NCBI GenBank assembly: GCA_029983625.1
Contig: JASBZF010000024.1
Span: 1 to 19,946, forward strand
Length of the DNA: 19,946 bases
Direction of reading: 5' to 3'
From: Pauljensenia sp.
Lineage (GTDB): Bacteria > Actinomycetota > Actinomycetes > Actinomycetales > Actinomycetaceae
Made by a program: the position numbers and the translations under genes. Under the pieces are notes generated by a model, which was not told the origin of the DNA, did not search any database, and worked only from the letters and a program-made list of their open reading frames with translations. Positions 8,041-15,589 of the stretch are shown here, piece after piece (within the stretch, counting starts at the first letter, position 1; every line of letters begins with the position of its first letter).

Positions 8041-9090
8041 ATGACCTGTGTTTCGTTGCCGTGTCACACCGGCGCACCCCATGCCGATCCCTGCAATTGC
8101 ACCACCATTTCAGCGTATATGTCACCCCTTCTTGGCGGTCCACTTATTTTCACTGCGCGCGACCTCGCTGAACGCACTGATACCAGCGTCGAGCATGTCG
8201 CTGATTACTGGTCGGCAATGGGATTTCAACGACCGGACCCTGAAGCTGTGATCTTCACGGAACGCGATTATGAAGCCTATTGCTCGTGGAACGCACTCGT
8301 TGAATCCGGGGCGATCGATCTGGCAACAAGCCATTCGCTGCTGCGCGCCAACTCTCATCTCGCCGACCGTTTAAGCCTGTGGCAATTCGAAGCTCTGGTG
8401 GAAGATGCCCTGCGTCGTTTCCATCTTGATGACACAAGTGCCAGGATCTACGTCCTCGATCACATGCGCGAACGTCTTGCTGTTTTCGAGCAGATGCTTG
8501 TTCATTCTTGGCAGCGTCAAATGGAGTCGCTACTGACACGCCTGGATAAGGAAGTTGCGCAGCGCGGTCGTCAGGTCTCTCAAGATCGATTCCCTTTGAA
8601 TCGTTCGCTTGGCTTCGTCGATATGGTCTCCTATACCTCCTCCGCTGAGATTCTTGGAGGAGCGCTTGTTGATCTCATCGAACGCTTTGAAGAGGAATCG
8701 CGTCAAGCAATTACCGAAGCTGGGGGACGAGTGGTGAAAACCATTGGCGATGCGGTTTTATACATCGCCGACGATCTCATCACGGGCCTGAGGGTGGTGA
8801 CGTCGCTCATCGAACGTCTCAGCGCTGATGACAGGATTCTCCCGGTGCGTGCCTCCTTCGTGCGCGGTGATGTTTTTTCCCGATCGGGTGATGTTTTTGG
8901 GCCAACCGTCAACCTTGCTTCTCGCCTTGTGGATATCGCGCCGGTCGGTAAGATCCTCACCGATCCGGCGACTGCGGCCGCCGTCGCTGCTGGTAAGGGC
9001 GGTGAAGGCTATCGACTTGAAGAGTTCCCGATGGCGGAATTGCGCGGTTTTGGTCAGGTGTCACCCTATCTTCTTACTGTGAGGGAATGA
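8041..9090 (+). CDS. class III adenylate cyclase with N-terminal regulatory domain
   Basis: A 349-residue enzyme making cAMP from ATP. Residues 30-160 resemble the regulatory domain of Rv1264-type cyclases (FTARDLAERTDTS, then YWSAMGFQRP). The cyclase homology domain spans about 183-345. All six canonical residues are present: metal-binding D194 (GFVDMVSYTS) and D237 (KTIGDAVLY), adenine-selecting K233 and D284, and transition-state N291 and R295 (VNLASRL). No membrane helix is seen. The first 26 residues are odd, with C3, C8, C18 and C20 plus H9 and H14. ATG 8041 is the first start after an in-frame stop, with GGGGAG 11 nt upstream; ATG 8119 is an alternative without a ribosome site. A cAMP-binding regulator is not encoded in the window. 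Confidence 0.92.
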   Translation: MTCVSLPCHTGAPHADPCNCTTISAYMSPLLGGPLIFTARDLAERTDTSVEHVADYWSAMGFQRPDPEAVIFTERDYEAYCSWNALVESGAIDLATSHSLLRANSHLADRLSLWQFEALVEDALRRFHLDDTSARIYVLDHMRERLAVFEQMLVHSWQRQMESLLTRLDKEVAQRGRQVSQDRFPLNRSLGFVDMVSYTSSAEILGGALVDLIERFEEESRQAITEAGGRVVKTIGDAVLYIADDLITGLRVVTSLIERLSADDRILPVRASFVRGDVFSRSGDVFGPTVNLASRLVDIAPVGKILTDPATAAAVAAGKGGEGYRLEEFPMAELRGFGQVSPYLLTVRE

Positions 9091-9171
9091 AGAGGTGATA
9101 CGACAAGGAATGAATGAATGGTAGAACCCCCGAAAGGGTCAAGGAAGATGAAAGACTTGCTTTAGAAAGGA

Positions 9172-9177
9172 TATGAT
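9172..9177 (+). promoter_or_regulatory. -10 box of the response regulator gene, probably leaderless
   Basis: TATGAT is followed by 6 nt (GAGCCT) and the GTG start at 9184. The nearest SD-like run, AGAAAGG (9164-9170), lies 13 nt before the GTG, which is too far for normal use, so a leaderless transcript is the simpler reading. Confidence 0.5.
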
Positions 9178-9183
9178 GAGCCT

Positions 9184-9858
9184 GTGACTACTGTCCTGCT
9201 TGTCGAAGATGATCCCGCGATCTCCGAACCCCTCGCCCGAGCACTGGGTCGAGAAGGATACGAGGTGCGCGCTCACGGCACCGGCCGTGGCGCTCTAGCT
9301 GAAGTTGAAGGCGCGGATCTCGTTGTCCTCGACCTAGGGCTTCCCGATATTGACGGTCTTGACGTCGCGCGTGAGATTCGCGCCTCGGGGAAAAGTGTTC
9401 CGATTCTGATCCTCACAGCGCGCACCGACGAAGTGGACATGGTTGTCGGCCTGGATGCCGGTGCCGATGACTACGTGACAAAGCCTTTCCGTCTTGCTGA
9501 ACTCCTCGCCAGAGTGCGCGCTCTCTTACGTAGAACAACTGCGGAAAACATCGAGGGAGATCTGCTTGCTCAAGACGTTCGCGTCGATGTCAATGCGCAC
9601 AGAGCTTTCACCGGCGAAACGGAACTCCAGCTCACCGCAAAAGAATTTGAACTCCTCCGCGTGCTCGTGCGCGAAGCAGGAACTGTTGTCGAACGTGAAA
9701 CTCTGATGCGTGAAGTCTGGGGGTCAGATCCGACTGGATCAACAAAGACCTTGGATATGCACGTGTCCTGGTTGCGCCGCAAGCTCGGCGATGACGCGGC
9801 CAACCCACGCTACATTTCCACCGTTCGCGGTATGGGTTTTAGATTCGAGATTCGATAA
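9184..9858 (+). CDS. OmpR/PhoB-family response regulator
   Basis: A 224-residue cytosolic transcription factor. The receiver domain (1-115) has the acidic pair D9-D10, the phosphorylation site D50 (LVVLDLGLPDIDG), T78 (LILTAR) and K100 (DDYVTKPF). A winged-helix DNA-binding domain of the OmpR type follows (about 128-224), with LTAKEFELLRVLV, the recognition-helix region STKTLDMHVSWLRRKLG and the wing TVRGMGFRF. GTG 9184 is the only start that gives a complete receiver domain. The histidine kinase lies 113 nt downstream on the same strand and is the obvious partner. Target genes cannot be inferred; the signal could concern the envelope, but nothing here proves it. Confidence 0.95.
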   Translation: MTTVLLVEDDPAISEPLARALGREGYEVRAHGTGRGALAEVEGADLVVLDLGLPDIDGLDVAREIRASGKSVPILILTARTDEVDMVVGLDAGADDYVTKPFRLAELLARVRALLRRTTAENIEGDLLAQDVRVDVNAHRAFTGETELQLTAKEFELLRVLVREAGTVVERETLMREVWGSDPTGSTKTLDMHVSWLRRKLGDDAANPRYISTVRGMGFRFEIR

Positions 9859-9883
9859 AACACCCCCGCTGACCTGATGAACG

Positions 9884-9912
9884 ACCTGCGCCATCGAAGT
9901 GGTGGCGCAGGT
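9884..9912 (+). other. 10-bp stem-loop between response regulator and kinase genes
   Basis: ACCTGCGCCA (9884-9893) pairs perfectly with TGGCGCAGGT (9903-9912) around a 9-nt loop. It lies 26 nt after the regulator stop and 59 nt before the kinase start. The 3' side lacks a real T-tract (AGCCTATTTCC), so it may be a partial terminator or an RNA-processing or stability element setting regulator-to-kinase ratio. Confidence 0.55.
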
Positions 9913-9971
9913 AGCCTATTTCCGTACCCGGTGTTGCGAGGGAACGCAGCGCCACACAGGAGGGGTGAGGA

Positions 9972-11297
9972 ATGCGCAGACGAGCAACAGATATGATTCT
10001 TGCGGCCGTTGCGGTGGTCGCTGTGCTGATGGGCGTACCGGGCGCAGCAGCTTCTTCCTACCTCGTGTGGGCTGCGGATCAAGAAAGTGCGAGGGCTCGC
10101 GTCGAAGCGGTTGTACGGACAATTGATCGCAGGATCGCGAACGACGATGCCGTGACGGAAACTCTGGTGAAGTCTCTCCTGTCTCCTGAAGCCTTAGGCT
10201 TGGGGCGCACATCTTCTGCGATTACGACGAGGGTGACCGGTCCTCTTTTCATCGGAGAAACCCCGACGAGGCCGACGCGCGTCGTCAGGATCTCCTCGCC
10301 TGCGGGAACGGTTATTAAAACAGAAATCTCCGCAATTCCTTCTTTGAAGCATATTGCTGCGGTGTGTGGGCTTTTTCTCGCAGGTATGGCGGTCTGTCTG
10401 CTCGTCGGTCTTGCCTTAGCGCGTTCGTTCTCTCGGCGCCTTTCTGCGCCCCTTATTTATCTTGCCGCACAGGCTGAACAGATCGGATCAGGTCAGGTAC
10501 GCGCCCAGCTCAAACCCTCGGGGATTGAGGAAATCGACCTCGTCCAAGAAGAACTCGTCCGCACGGGTGAACGCATGGCCGGACGACTCGCTGCGGAACG
10601 TCAATTCGCAGCTGATGCCTCTCACCAGTTGCGCACTCCCTTGACGGCACTGTCGATGCGGCTGGAAGAGATCGAACTGATCTCTACCGAAGAAGAAGTC
10701 CAAGAAGAGGCTCGCACCTGTTTGGAGCAGGTGGAACGTTTAACCGCAGTGGTCACTGATCTTCTGGACGCCAATGCGCGTTCAGCGGGGCAAACGGAGG
10801 CGATTCACATCCTTGAAGCTTTCAATACTCAACGCGAAGAATGGGAAGCTGCTTTCGAGAAAGCGGGACGTCACCTTGTTTTCACAGATGAAGCCGCACT
10901 TCCCGTGCTTGCCGACGCGCCGAAACTGTCCCAAGTCCTCGCCACTCTTATTGAGAATTCGCTGTATTACGGGAAAGGAATGACCCGAGTGGTCGCACGT
11001 AAATCAGCAAACCGCAGGGGCGTGATGATTGAAGTGTGCGACGAGGGCGACGGAGTGTCGGAGGATTTGGCTCCGCACATCTTTGAAAAAGGAGTGTCGG
11101 GGCACGGTTCAACAGGCATTGGTCTTGCCCTGGCTAAAGATCTTGCCGGTGCGATGGGAGGCAGACTCGAATTAACCAGTAATCACCCTCCCGTGTTCAC
11201 ACTGTCTCTCGCGGCGATCTCAGCTTCCCTGGATCCTGACTACGTGATGCCTCAGGGCCCCGTTGTGTCGATCGGTCGTCGTCTGCGGCGATTCTGA
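9972..11297 (+). CDS. sensor histidine kinase of a two-component system
   Basis: A 441-residue membrane kinase. Membrane helices at about 8-33 and 126-150 enclose a small outer domain of roughly 90 residues. A HAMP-like linker follows (151-205), then the H-box FAADASHQLRTPLTALSMRL with phospho-accepting H218, the N-box LIENSLYYG (N329), the G1 box DEGDGVSEDL and the G2 box GHGSTGIGLALAKDLAGAM. All elements for ATP binding and autophosphorylation are present, so it should be active and phosphorylate D50 of the adjacent regulator. The ATG at 9972 has AGGAGGGG nearby (9959-9966). The C-terminal 25 residues, rich in Arg, extend beyond the ATPase fold. The outer domain does not resemble a known sensor that I can name. 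Confidence 0.94.
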   Translation: MRRRATDMILAAVAVVAVLMGVPGAAASSYLVWAADQESARARVEAVVRTIDRRIANDDAVTETLVKSLLSPEALGLGRTSSAITTRVTGPLFIGETPTRPTRVVRISSPAGTVIKTEISAIPSLKHIAAVCGLFLAGMAVCLLVGLALARSFSRRLSAPLIYLAAQAEQIGSGQVRAQLKPSGIEEIDLVQEELVRTGERMAGRLAAERQFAADASHQLRTPLTALSMRLEEIELISTEEEVQEEARTCLEQVERLTAVVTDLLDANARSAGQTEAIHILEAFNTQREEWEAAFEKAGRHLVFTDEAALPVLADAPKLSQVLATLIENSLYYGKGMTRVVARKSANRRGVMIEVCDEGDGVSEDLAPHIFEKGVSGHGSTGIGLALAKDLAGAMGGRLELTSNHPPVFTLSLAAISASLDPDYVMPQGPVVSIGRRLRRF

Positions 11298-11337
11298 CCG
11301 ATGTGCGGGCGATGAAACTCTCAACGAAACCAAAGAC

Positions 11338-11343
11338 TAGATT
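11338..11343 (+). promoter_or_regulatory. candidate -10 of purK, probably leaderless
   Basis: TAGATT is followed by 7 nt (GGTTCAT) and ATG 11351. There is no SD-like sequence in this gap, so transcription from the A of the start codon is plausible. No strong -35 is visible. Confidence 0.45.
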
Positions 11344-11350
11344 GGTTCAT

Positions 11351-12511
11351 ATGGAGTCCGTTTTGCGTGCTCGTCCTGTTGTCGCTGTCATCGGAGGCGG
11401 GCAACTCGCTCGCATGATGCAAGAAAGTGCGATCGCCCTCGGCGTGGAATTGCGTCCGCTTGTGGAGGACATTAACGGGTCAACCGGACAGGTCGCTGTC
11501 ACATCTCGCGTGGGAATGCCTAGTGATGCTGATGCACTGCGTTCACTTGTCACAGGCGCGTCCGTCCTCACCTTTGAACATGAGCACATTCCCGCCCCCG
11601 TCCTTGCTTCACTTCAGGGCACAATCCCTATCGAGCCAAGGGCTGAAGCTTTGCTGTACGCGCAGGACAAGCTTGCGATGCGTGAGCGTCTCAGCGAACT
11701 GGGGATTCCGTGTCCGAGGTGGGCCAAGGTGGAAGACGAAAAAGCTTTGACGGCTTTTGCGGAGAAGATCGGCTTCCCTCTGGTCGTGAAAACTCCTCGG
11801 GGAGGATATGACGGGCATGGTGTGCGTCTGGTCAATTCGGCAAGCGAAGTGGCCGATTGGTTCACATCCGGTCCACTGCTTGCTGAAGAACGTGTGTCTT
11901 ATACCTGTGAAGTTTCGGCTCTGTGTGCCAGACGTCCAAGCGGCGAGATTCGGTCTTGGCCGCTGGCTCAAAGCGAACAAAGTGAAGGGGTCTGTTCCAT
12001 TGTGACGGCACCCGCGCCGAAGATATCCTCCCACACTGCTGAGCGTGCGAAAGAAATTGCTGAACAGATCGCCGCAGAGCTGAAGGTAACGGGTGTTCTC
12101 GCCGTTGAAATGTTCGTTGTCACAGACGAATCAGGCGAGCATGTTCTTGTGAATGAATTAGCGATGCGCCCCCACAATACGGGTCATTGGACTATCGATG
12201 GGGCAGTGACGAGTCAATTTGAACAGCATCTGCGTGCAGTCCTTGACCTTCCTCTCGGTTCAACCGCGCTGAAAGTTCCGGGATCTACGTCCGTGATGGT
12301 CAATCTTCTTGGTTCACGCTATACGGATCCTGCGCTTGCTTTATCGCGCGCGCTACACGGACACCCGGAGGCAAAGATCCACCTGTACGGTAAAGAGGTC
12401 CGCCCTCGGCGCAAACTGGGCCATGTGACGGTGGTGCATCACGATCCTCACTATGCCAGGAATGAAGCAGAGGCGGTGGTTGCCCTCCTGCGCGGCGACA
12501 ACCATGAGTAG
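11351..12511 (+). CDS. purK: N5-carboxyaminoimidazole ribonucleotide synthase
   Basis: A 386-residue ATP-grasp enzyme of purine synthesis. It carboxylates aminoimidazole ribonucleotide with bicarbonate and ATP to give the substrate of PurE. VIGGGQLARMM (13-23) is the N-terminal nucleotide-binding turn. FEHEHIP (75-81), PLVVKTPRGGYDGHGV (143-158) and NELAMRPHNTGHWTIDGA (268-285) are hallmark PurK segments. ATG 11351 is chosen because the family N-terminus starts a few residues later and a -10 box lies just upstream; a GTG at 11303 would add 16 basic residues of no clear origin. purE follows after 40 nt with its own ribosome site, forming a purKE pair. The length is normal. Confidence 0.95.
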   Translation: MESVLRARPVVAVIGGGQLARMMQESAIALGVELRPLVEDINGSTGQVAVTSRVGMPSDADALRSLVTGASVLTFEHEHIPAPVLASLQGTIPIEPRAEALLYAQDKLAMRERLSELGIPCPRWAKVEDEKALTAFAEKIGFPLVVKTPRGGYDGHGVRLVNSASEVADWFTSGPLLAEERVSYTCEVSALCARRPSGEIRSWPLAQSEQSEGVCSIVTAPAPKISSHTAERAKEIAEQIAAELKVTGVLAVEMFVVTDESGEHVLVNELAMRPHNTGHWTIDGAVTSQFEQHLRAVLDLPLGSTALKVPGSTSVMVNLLGSRYTDPALALSRALHGHPEAKIHLYGKEVRPRRKLGHVTVVHHDPHYARNEAEAVVALLRGDNHE

Positions 12512-12551
12512 GCTACGAGGGCGAACACATGCGCCACAAAGGGAGAGCAAC

Positions 12552-13124
12552 ATGACTGAAATCCCAATGGAACTGAATATCGACCTGTCCTCAACCGGGA
12601 GTAAGCCGCTTGTGGGCGTGGTAATGGGTTCAGATTCAGACTGGCCAACGATGGCGCCAGCGGTTGAGGTTCTTTCTGAGTTTGGGATCGACTGCGAAGT
12701 CGGTGTGGTCTCCGCACATAGGATGCCTGAGGATATGGTCGCCTATGGGCGTTCAGCTTCTGCTCGCGGCCTCCGCGTCCTCATCGCAGGGGCGGGAGGT
12801 GCTGCGCACTTACCGGGAATGCTGGCTGCACTGACTGAACTGCCCGTAGTGGGTGTGCCTGTGCCGCTTCAACATCTCGATGGTGTGGACTCGCTGCATT
12901 CGATTGTTCAGATGCCTGCGGGAGTGCCGGTGGCGACTGTGTCAATCGGCGGGGCAAGAAATGCGGGGCTTCTCGCGGCCAGGATTCTCTCAGCTGGAGA
13001 GGGTGAGTGTGCTGCGAATCTGCGTGAACGGATGCGTGACTTTCAACGGTCTTTGCGTGAGCTGGCTGCTACGAAGGGCGAGGCGCTTGCGCGTCGAATC
13101 GAGGAGTCGCATTCAACGCTGTAG
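12552..13124 (+). CDS. purE: class I N5-carboxyaminoimidazole ribonucleotide mutase
   Basis: A 190-residue enzyme that moves the carboxylate of N5-CAIR to carbon 4, the step after PurK. GVVMGSDSDWPTM (22-34) is the substrate phosphate loop, VVSAHRMPE carries the active-site region with H56, and GAGGAAHLPGMLA (80-92) includes H86. These and the presence of purK point to the class I bacterial form and not the class II carboxylase type. GGGAGAG at 12541-12547 supports ATG 12552; upstream in-frame starts inside purK would add unrelated sequence. The first 18 residues precede the conserved fold, and the C-terminus is a helix rich in Arg and Glu. Confidence 0.96.
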   Translation: MTEIPMELNIDLSSTGSKPLVGVVMGSDSDWPTMAPAVEVLSEFGIDCEVGVVSAHRMPEDMVAYGRSASARGLRVLIAGAGGAAHLPGMLAALTELPVVGVPVPLQHLDGVDSLHSIVQMPAGVPVATVSIGGARNAGLLAARILSAGEGECAANLRERMRDFQRSLRELAATKGEALARRIEESHSTL

Positions 13125-13166
13125 CGCTCGCGGCATTGCCTTCACAATGTACGGCATCGAAGTGGA

Positions 13167-13185
13167 GTGAACGCTGCGCTTTCAC
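13167..13185. terminator. possible shared terminator between purE and the amidase gene
   Basis: GTGAACGC and GCTTTCAC form an 8-bp arm pair with one mismatch around a 3-nt loop. It lies in the 65-nt gap between convergent genes. The T-content afterwards is low, so the call is weak. Confidence 0.3.
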
Positions 13186-13189
13186 TGAT

Positions 13190-15358
13190 TTAGTGCAGTG
13201 CACCTGAGCTTGCGAAGAAGTATCGGATGCCGTTGATGATCTGCGCCCCCGTCACCATTGCTCCGGTGGTGGGGGTGAGGTAGTACCAGGTGTTGTTGTG
13301 GTGGAGCCATCCGGTGTGCATTGCTCCGGTGGAGGGAGCGAAGTAGTACCAGGAGTCCTCGATTTTGCTCCAGCCTTCGCGTGCCGCTCCGCTCACGGGA
13401 TCCAGGTAGTAGGTGCTCTCTAAGAGCGTGATGAATCCTACCTTGAGGAGTGCGCCGCTCGTCGGGTCAAAGTAGTAACGCTTCCCGTTAATCGTATTCC
13501 AGCCGGTCGCCATAGCGCCTGTATCGGGATCGAGATAGTACGTAGAGCCTCGGGAGGAAAACCAGCCGGTTTTCATCATGCCCGTTGAAGGTTCGAGGTA
13601 GTACCAGAAAGTCGAAATAATCCGCCAACCGGTGACCTGGCGACCCGAGGTGTCGTAGTACTTCCATCCATTCGAATAGTGGACCCATCCGGTTCGCATT
13701 GCACCGGATGGTCCAAGATCGTATGCACCATCGCTGAGGCTGAGCAGGCCGTGTGCCAGTGCGCCAGAGCTCGGCGTGAGGTAGTACCACTGTGAGCCGA
13801 AGAAAAGCCAACCTTCGTGCATGAGGGAATCAGCGTCGAAATAATAGGTAACTCCGTTAATCGATGCCCACATGTCTGCGGCATAGGAGCCATCAGAATT
13901 GAGCCAGCGCCATCGTTGCGATTCGGGAATCCAGGCGCCTTGGCCCGTGAGTTGTTTCGGAGATTCAGGAGAGGAAACTCCTGCGCTGCCTGCAGCGGTA
14001 TTCGTGTCATGTGCAAAAGAACGAATTGTGTCCATCCGTGAATAGACGGCATCACCTGGGCAGGCGGTGTAACCATTATCGCGATGCCCTGAGATTCGAG
14101 GTAAAGAAACCCGAGTTCCTGGTGGATACTTGCTGTTTCCTCCAGAGATGTACACTCCGGTGGATACAGGTGAGACTCCTGCCCGTTTGAGTTGCCATCC
14201 TGCAAGCTTGCCAACTGTAGCCAGTGAAGCCGTGGAAGGAATAGTCGAGGTGTACTCCCCGAGGAGAGCAATCCCCATAGTGCCGGAATTGAATCCATAG
14301 GAGTGTCCCGCGACAACCATTGAACCTGCGGGTGAAGCGAGAGTACCGTAGCGTCCCTCGAATGCGTTCCCGCATTTATCGACGAGGATGTTATATCCGA
14401 TATCGCCCCAACCAAGAGAAAGAGCGTGATAGGAGTATATTCCTCGCACAATATCTGCCGATTGTGCGCACGTGTAGTGATTTGTCCCGGCAGTATGATG
14501 CACGACGACGAAAGGAGCGTGGCGGTATTCGGGAGTCCACTCTCCGCTTGAAGCATCAGCTCCCCATTCTTTGCGTGCGACAACCGGTACCGGAAGGTCA
14601 TTCACTGTGGTCGCAGTGGCAAAGAGGTGCTTAAGTGTGCCGTGAACAGCGCTTCCTTTGGCGACAGCCCCAGTTGTGGTCGAGTAAAGAGAGGGCATAT
14701 CGAATTCGTCAGGGGCGCTGATTGATGCGTGATCGAGGCCGGTGGGATTTGCTGTCGTTGTTTCCACCTGATCGGCGCTGAGCAGGTGACGGCCTTCAGG
14801 ATGTGAGGGGACGAGCTCGATGGAAAGGTCTGCGGGTAACTGACCTGAACCGCTGATGAGTACTTGAATACCGTCAGCACCTGCGGTGACGAAAGGGTCA
14901 GTTCCAGCGATTACGCTCTCGCCATCGCGTCCGCCTGACTCATCCGCGTCCAGTTGATACCACTGGCTCCATATTGAGTTTTCGCGTACTCGAATACGTA
15001 TGGAAGAGTCGGGAGCCTCATTCAGTTTTCCTCGCCAGGTCAAGCCCATGACCATATAGGAATCAACGGCGAGTGGTTCTGTGAGGAGTTGTGCGCCTTC
15101 GCCAGGGTCGAAGCCGTCTTGGGTTTTCCACAGTCCAGAGCGAGTCAGGGTTTTTGTGCCTTGACCGACACCGACTTCTACTGGAACCAGTGCGCTTTCC
15201 CCCACCGCAGTCGGCTCACCTTGAGCATCGGTGAGTGTGATGACTTGGATCGCTTGGGAGGGTGTTTCTTGGGTGTGGTCGCTTCGGATGGGGGTGGATG
15301 CGCTGAATGTGAGCGAAGCGATCAGGGCTAACCCGATTGACGATGCCAAAGTGCTCAA
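13190..15358 (-). CDS. secreted N-acetylmuramoyl-L-alanine amidase with choline-binding-like repeats
   Basis: A 722-residue secreted peptidoglycan hydrolase that cuts between muramic acid and the stem peptide. A hydrophobic N-terminus (1-22) is the likely signal. Residues 75-185 form the beta domain common before actinobacterial amidases (GLTWRGK, WSQWYQLD, GTDPF). The PGRP/amidase-2 domain spans about 258-450, with zinc ligands H287 (VVVHHTAG), H425 (ISGHRDNG) and C433 (TACPGD), and Y322 in GYNILVD. About 12 repeats of 20-21 residues (482-722) end the protein. There is no LPXTG motif or membrane anchor, so wall retention probably depends on the repeats. The start is TTG 15358, with GGAG 5 nt upstream and an in-frame stop at 15376-15374. 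The signal lacks a basic residue, which is unusual. Confidence 0.9.
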   Translation of the reverse strand: MSTLASSIGLALIASLTFSASTPIRSDHTQETPSQAIQVITLTDAQGEPTAVGESALVPVEVGVGQGTKTLTRSGLWKTQDGFDPGEGAQLLTEPLAVDSYMVMGLTWRGKLNEAPDSSIRIRVRENSIWSQWYQLDADESGGRDGESVIAGTDPFVTAGADGIQVLISGSGQLPADLSIELVPSHPEGRHLLSADQVETTTANPTGLDHASISAPDEFDMPSLYSTTTGAVAKGSAVHGTLKHLFATATTVNDLPVPVVARKEWGADASSGEWTPEYRHAPFVVVHHTAGTNHYTCAQSADIVRGIYSYHALSLGWGDIGYNILVDKCGNAFEGRYGTLASPAGSMVVAGHSYGFNSGTMGIALLGEYTSTIPSTASLATVGKLAGWQLKRAGVSPVSTGVYISGGNSKYPPGTRVSLPRISGHRDNGYTACPGDAVYSRMDTIRSFAHDTNTAAGSAGVSSPESPKQLTGQGAWIPESQRWRWLNSDGSYAADMWASINGVTYYFDADSLMHEGWLFFGSQWYYLTPSSGALAHGLLSLSDGAYDLGPSGAMRTGWVHYSNGWKYYDTSGRQVTGWRIISTFWYYLEPSTGMMKTGWFSSRGSTYYLDPDTGAMATGWNTINGKRYYFDPTSGALLKVGFITLLESTYYLDPVSGAAREGWSKIEDSWYYFAPSTGAMHTGWLHHNNTWYYLTPTTGAMVTGAQIINGIRYFFASSGALH
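13193..13915 (-). repeat. about 12 tandem choline/glucan-binding-type repeats in the amidase
   Basis: Encodes residues 482-722. Each unit has the form of an aromatic pair, a turn with Gly, Ala-Met or Ala-Leu, then Gly-Trp; examples are SWYYFAPSTGAMHTGW and TWYYLTPTTGAMVTG. This is the pattern of pneumococcal choline-binding modules and of related glucan-binding repeats. Units near 541-556 and 640-660 have lost some aromatic residues, so not every binding site may work. Ligand is inferred, not shown. Confidence 0.85.
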
Positions 15359-15394
15359 AGTGGCTCCAGTTGTTCATGAGGCTGAGGTCAACAA

Positions 15395-15422
15395 ACTATC
15401 ATGAACTGAGCTGATGATGTAA
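15395..15422 (-). promoter_or_regulatory. candidate promoter of the amidase gene
   Basis: On the minus strand TTACAT (15422-15417) and GATAGT (15400-15395) are separated by 16 bp. They would give a leader of about 30 nt before the TTG start with its GGAG site. Part of the 231-nt gap between the amidase and the second LCP gene. Confidence 0.35.
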
Positions 15423-15431
15423 TGGGAAAAG

Positions 15432-15469
15432 AAAAAACGAGGCCACTGTGCTTCTTGATGAGAGGCACA
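15432..15469 (-). terminator. possible terminator downstream of the LCP operon
   Basis: On the minus strand an imperfect stem (15469-15460 with 15456-15447, two mismatches) is followed, 9 nt later, by six T residues (15437-15432). The gap between stem and T-tract is long for an intrinsic terminator. A second inverted repeat, CACGAC with GTCGTG, lies at 15537-15558, closer to the stop of the second LCP gene. Confidence 0.3.
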
Positions 15470-15589
15470 TGCGTATCGCGGGTGTGATCGCAGGACGCTG
15501 AGGACGAGGATCGTAGATTCACTGCGCGCACACCTTCACGACCTTAAAAACTGTCGTGTCCGCTGCGAGGGCGAGCTCAGGAAAAGAAG

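Noticed and set aside
9173..9187. Mini-ORF ATG ATG AGC CTG TGA overlapping the response regulator start
   Set aside because: TATGAT at the same place fits a -10 box with the GTG at the start of transcription, in which case the mini-ORF would not be in the mRNA.
13576..14601. Open frame of 341 codons on the minus strand inside the amidase gene
   Set aside because: It lies in a different frame of the amidase coding sequence and has no domain of its own; the amidase frame has clear zinc ligands and repeats.
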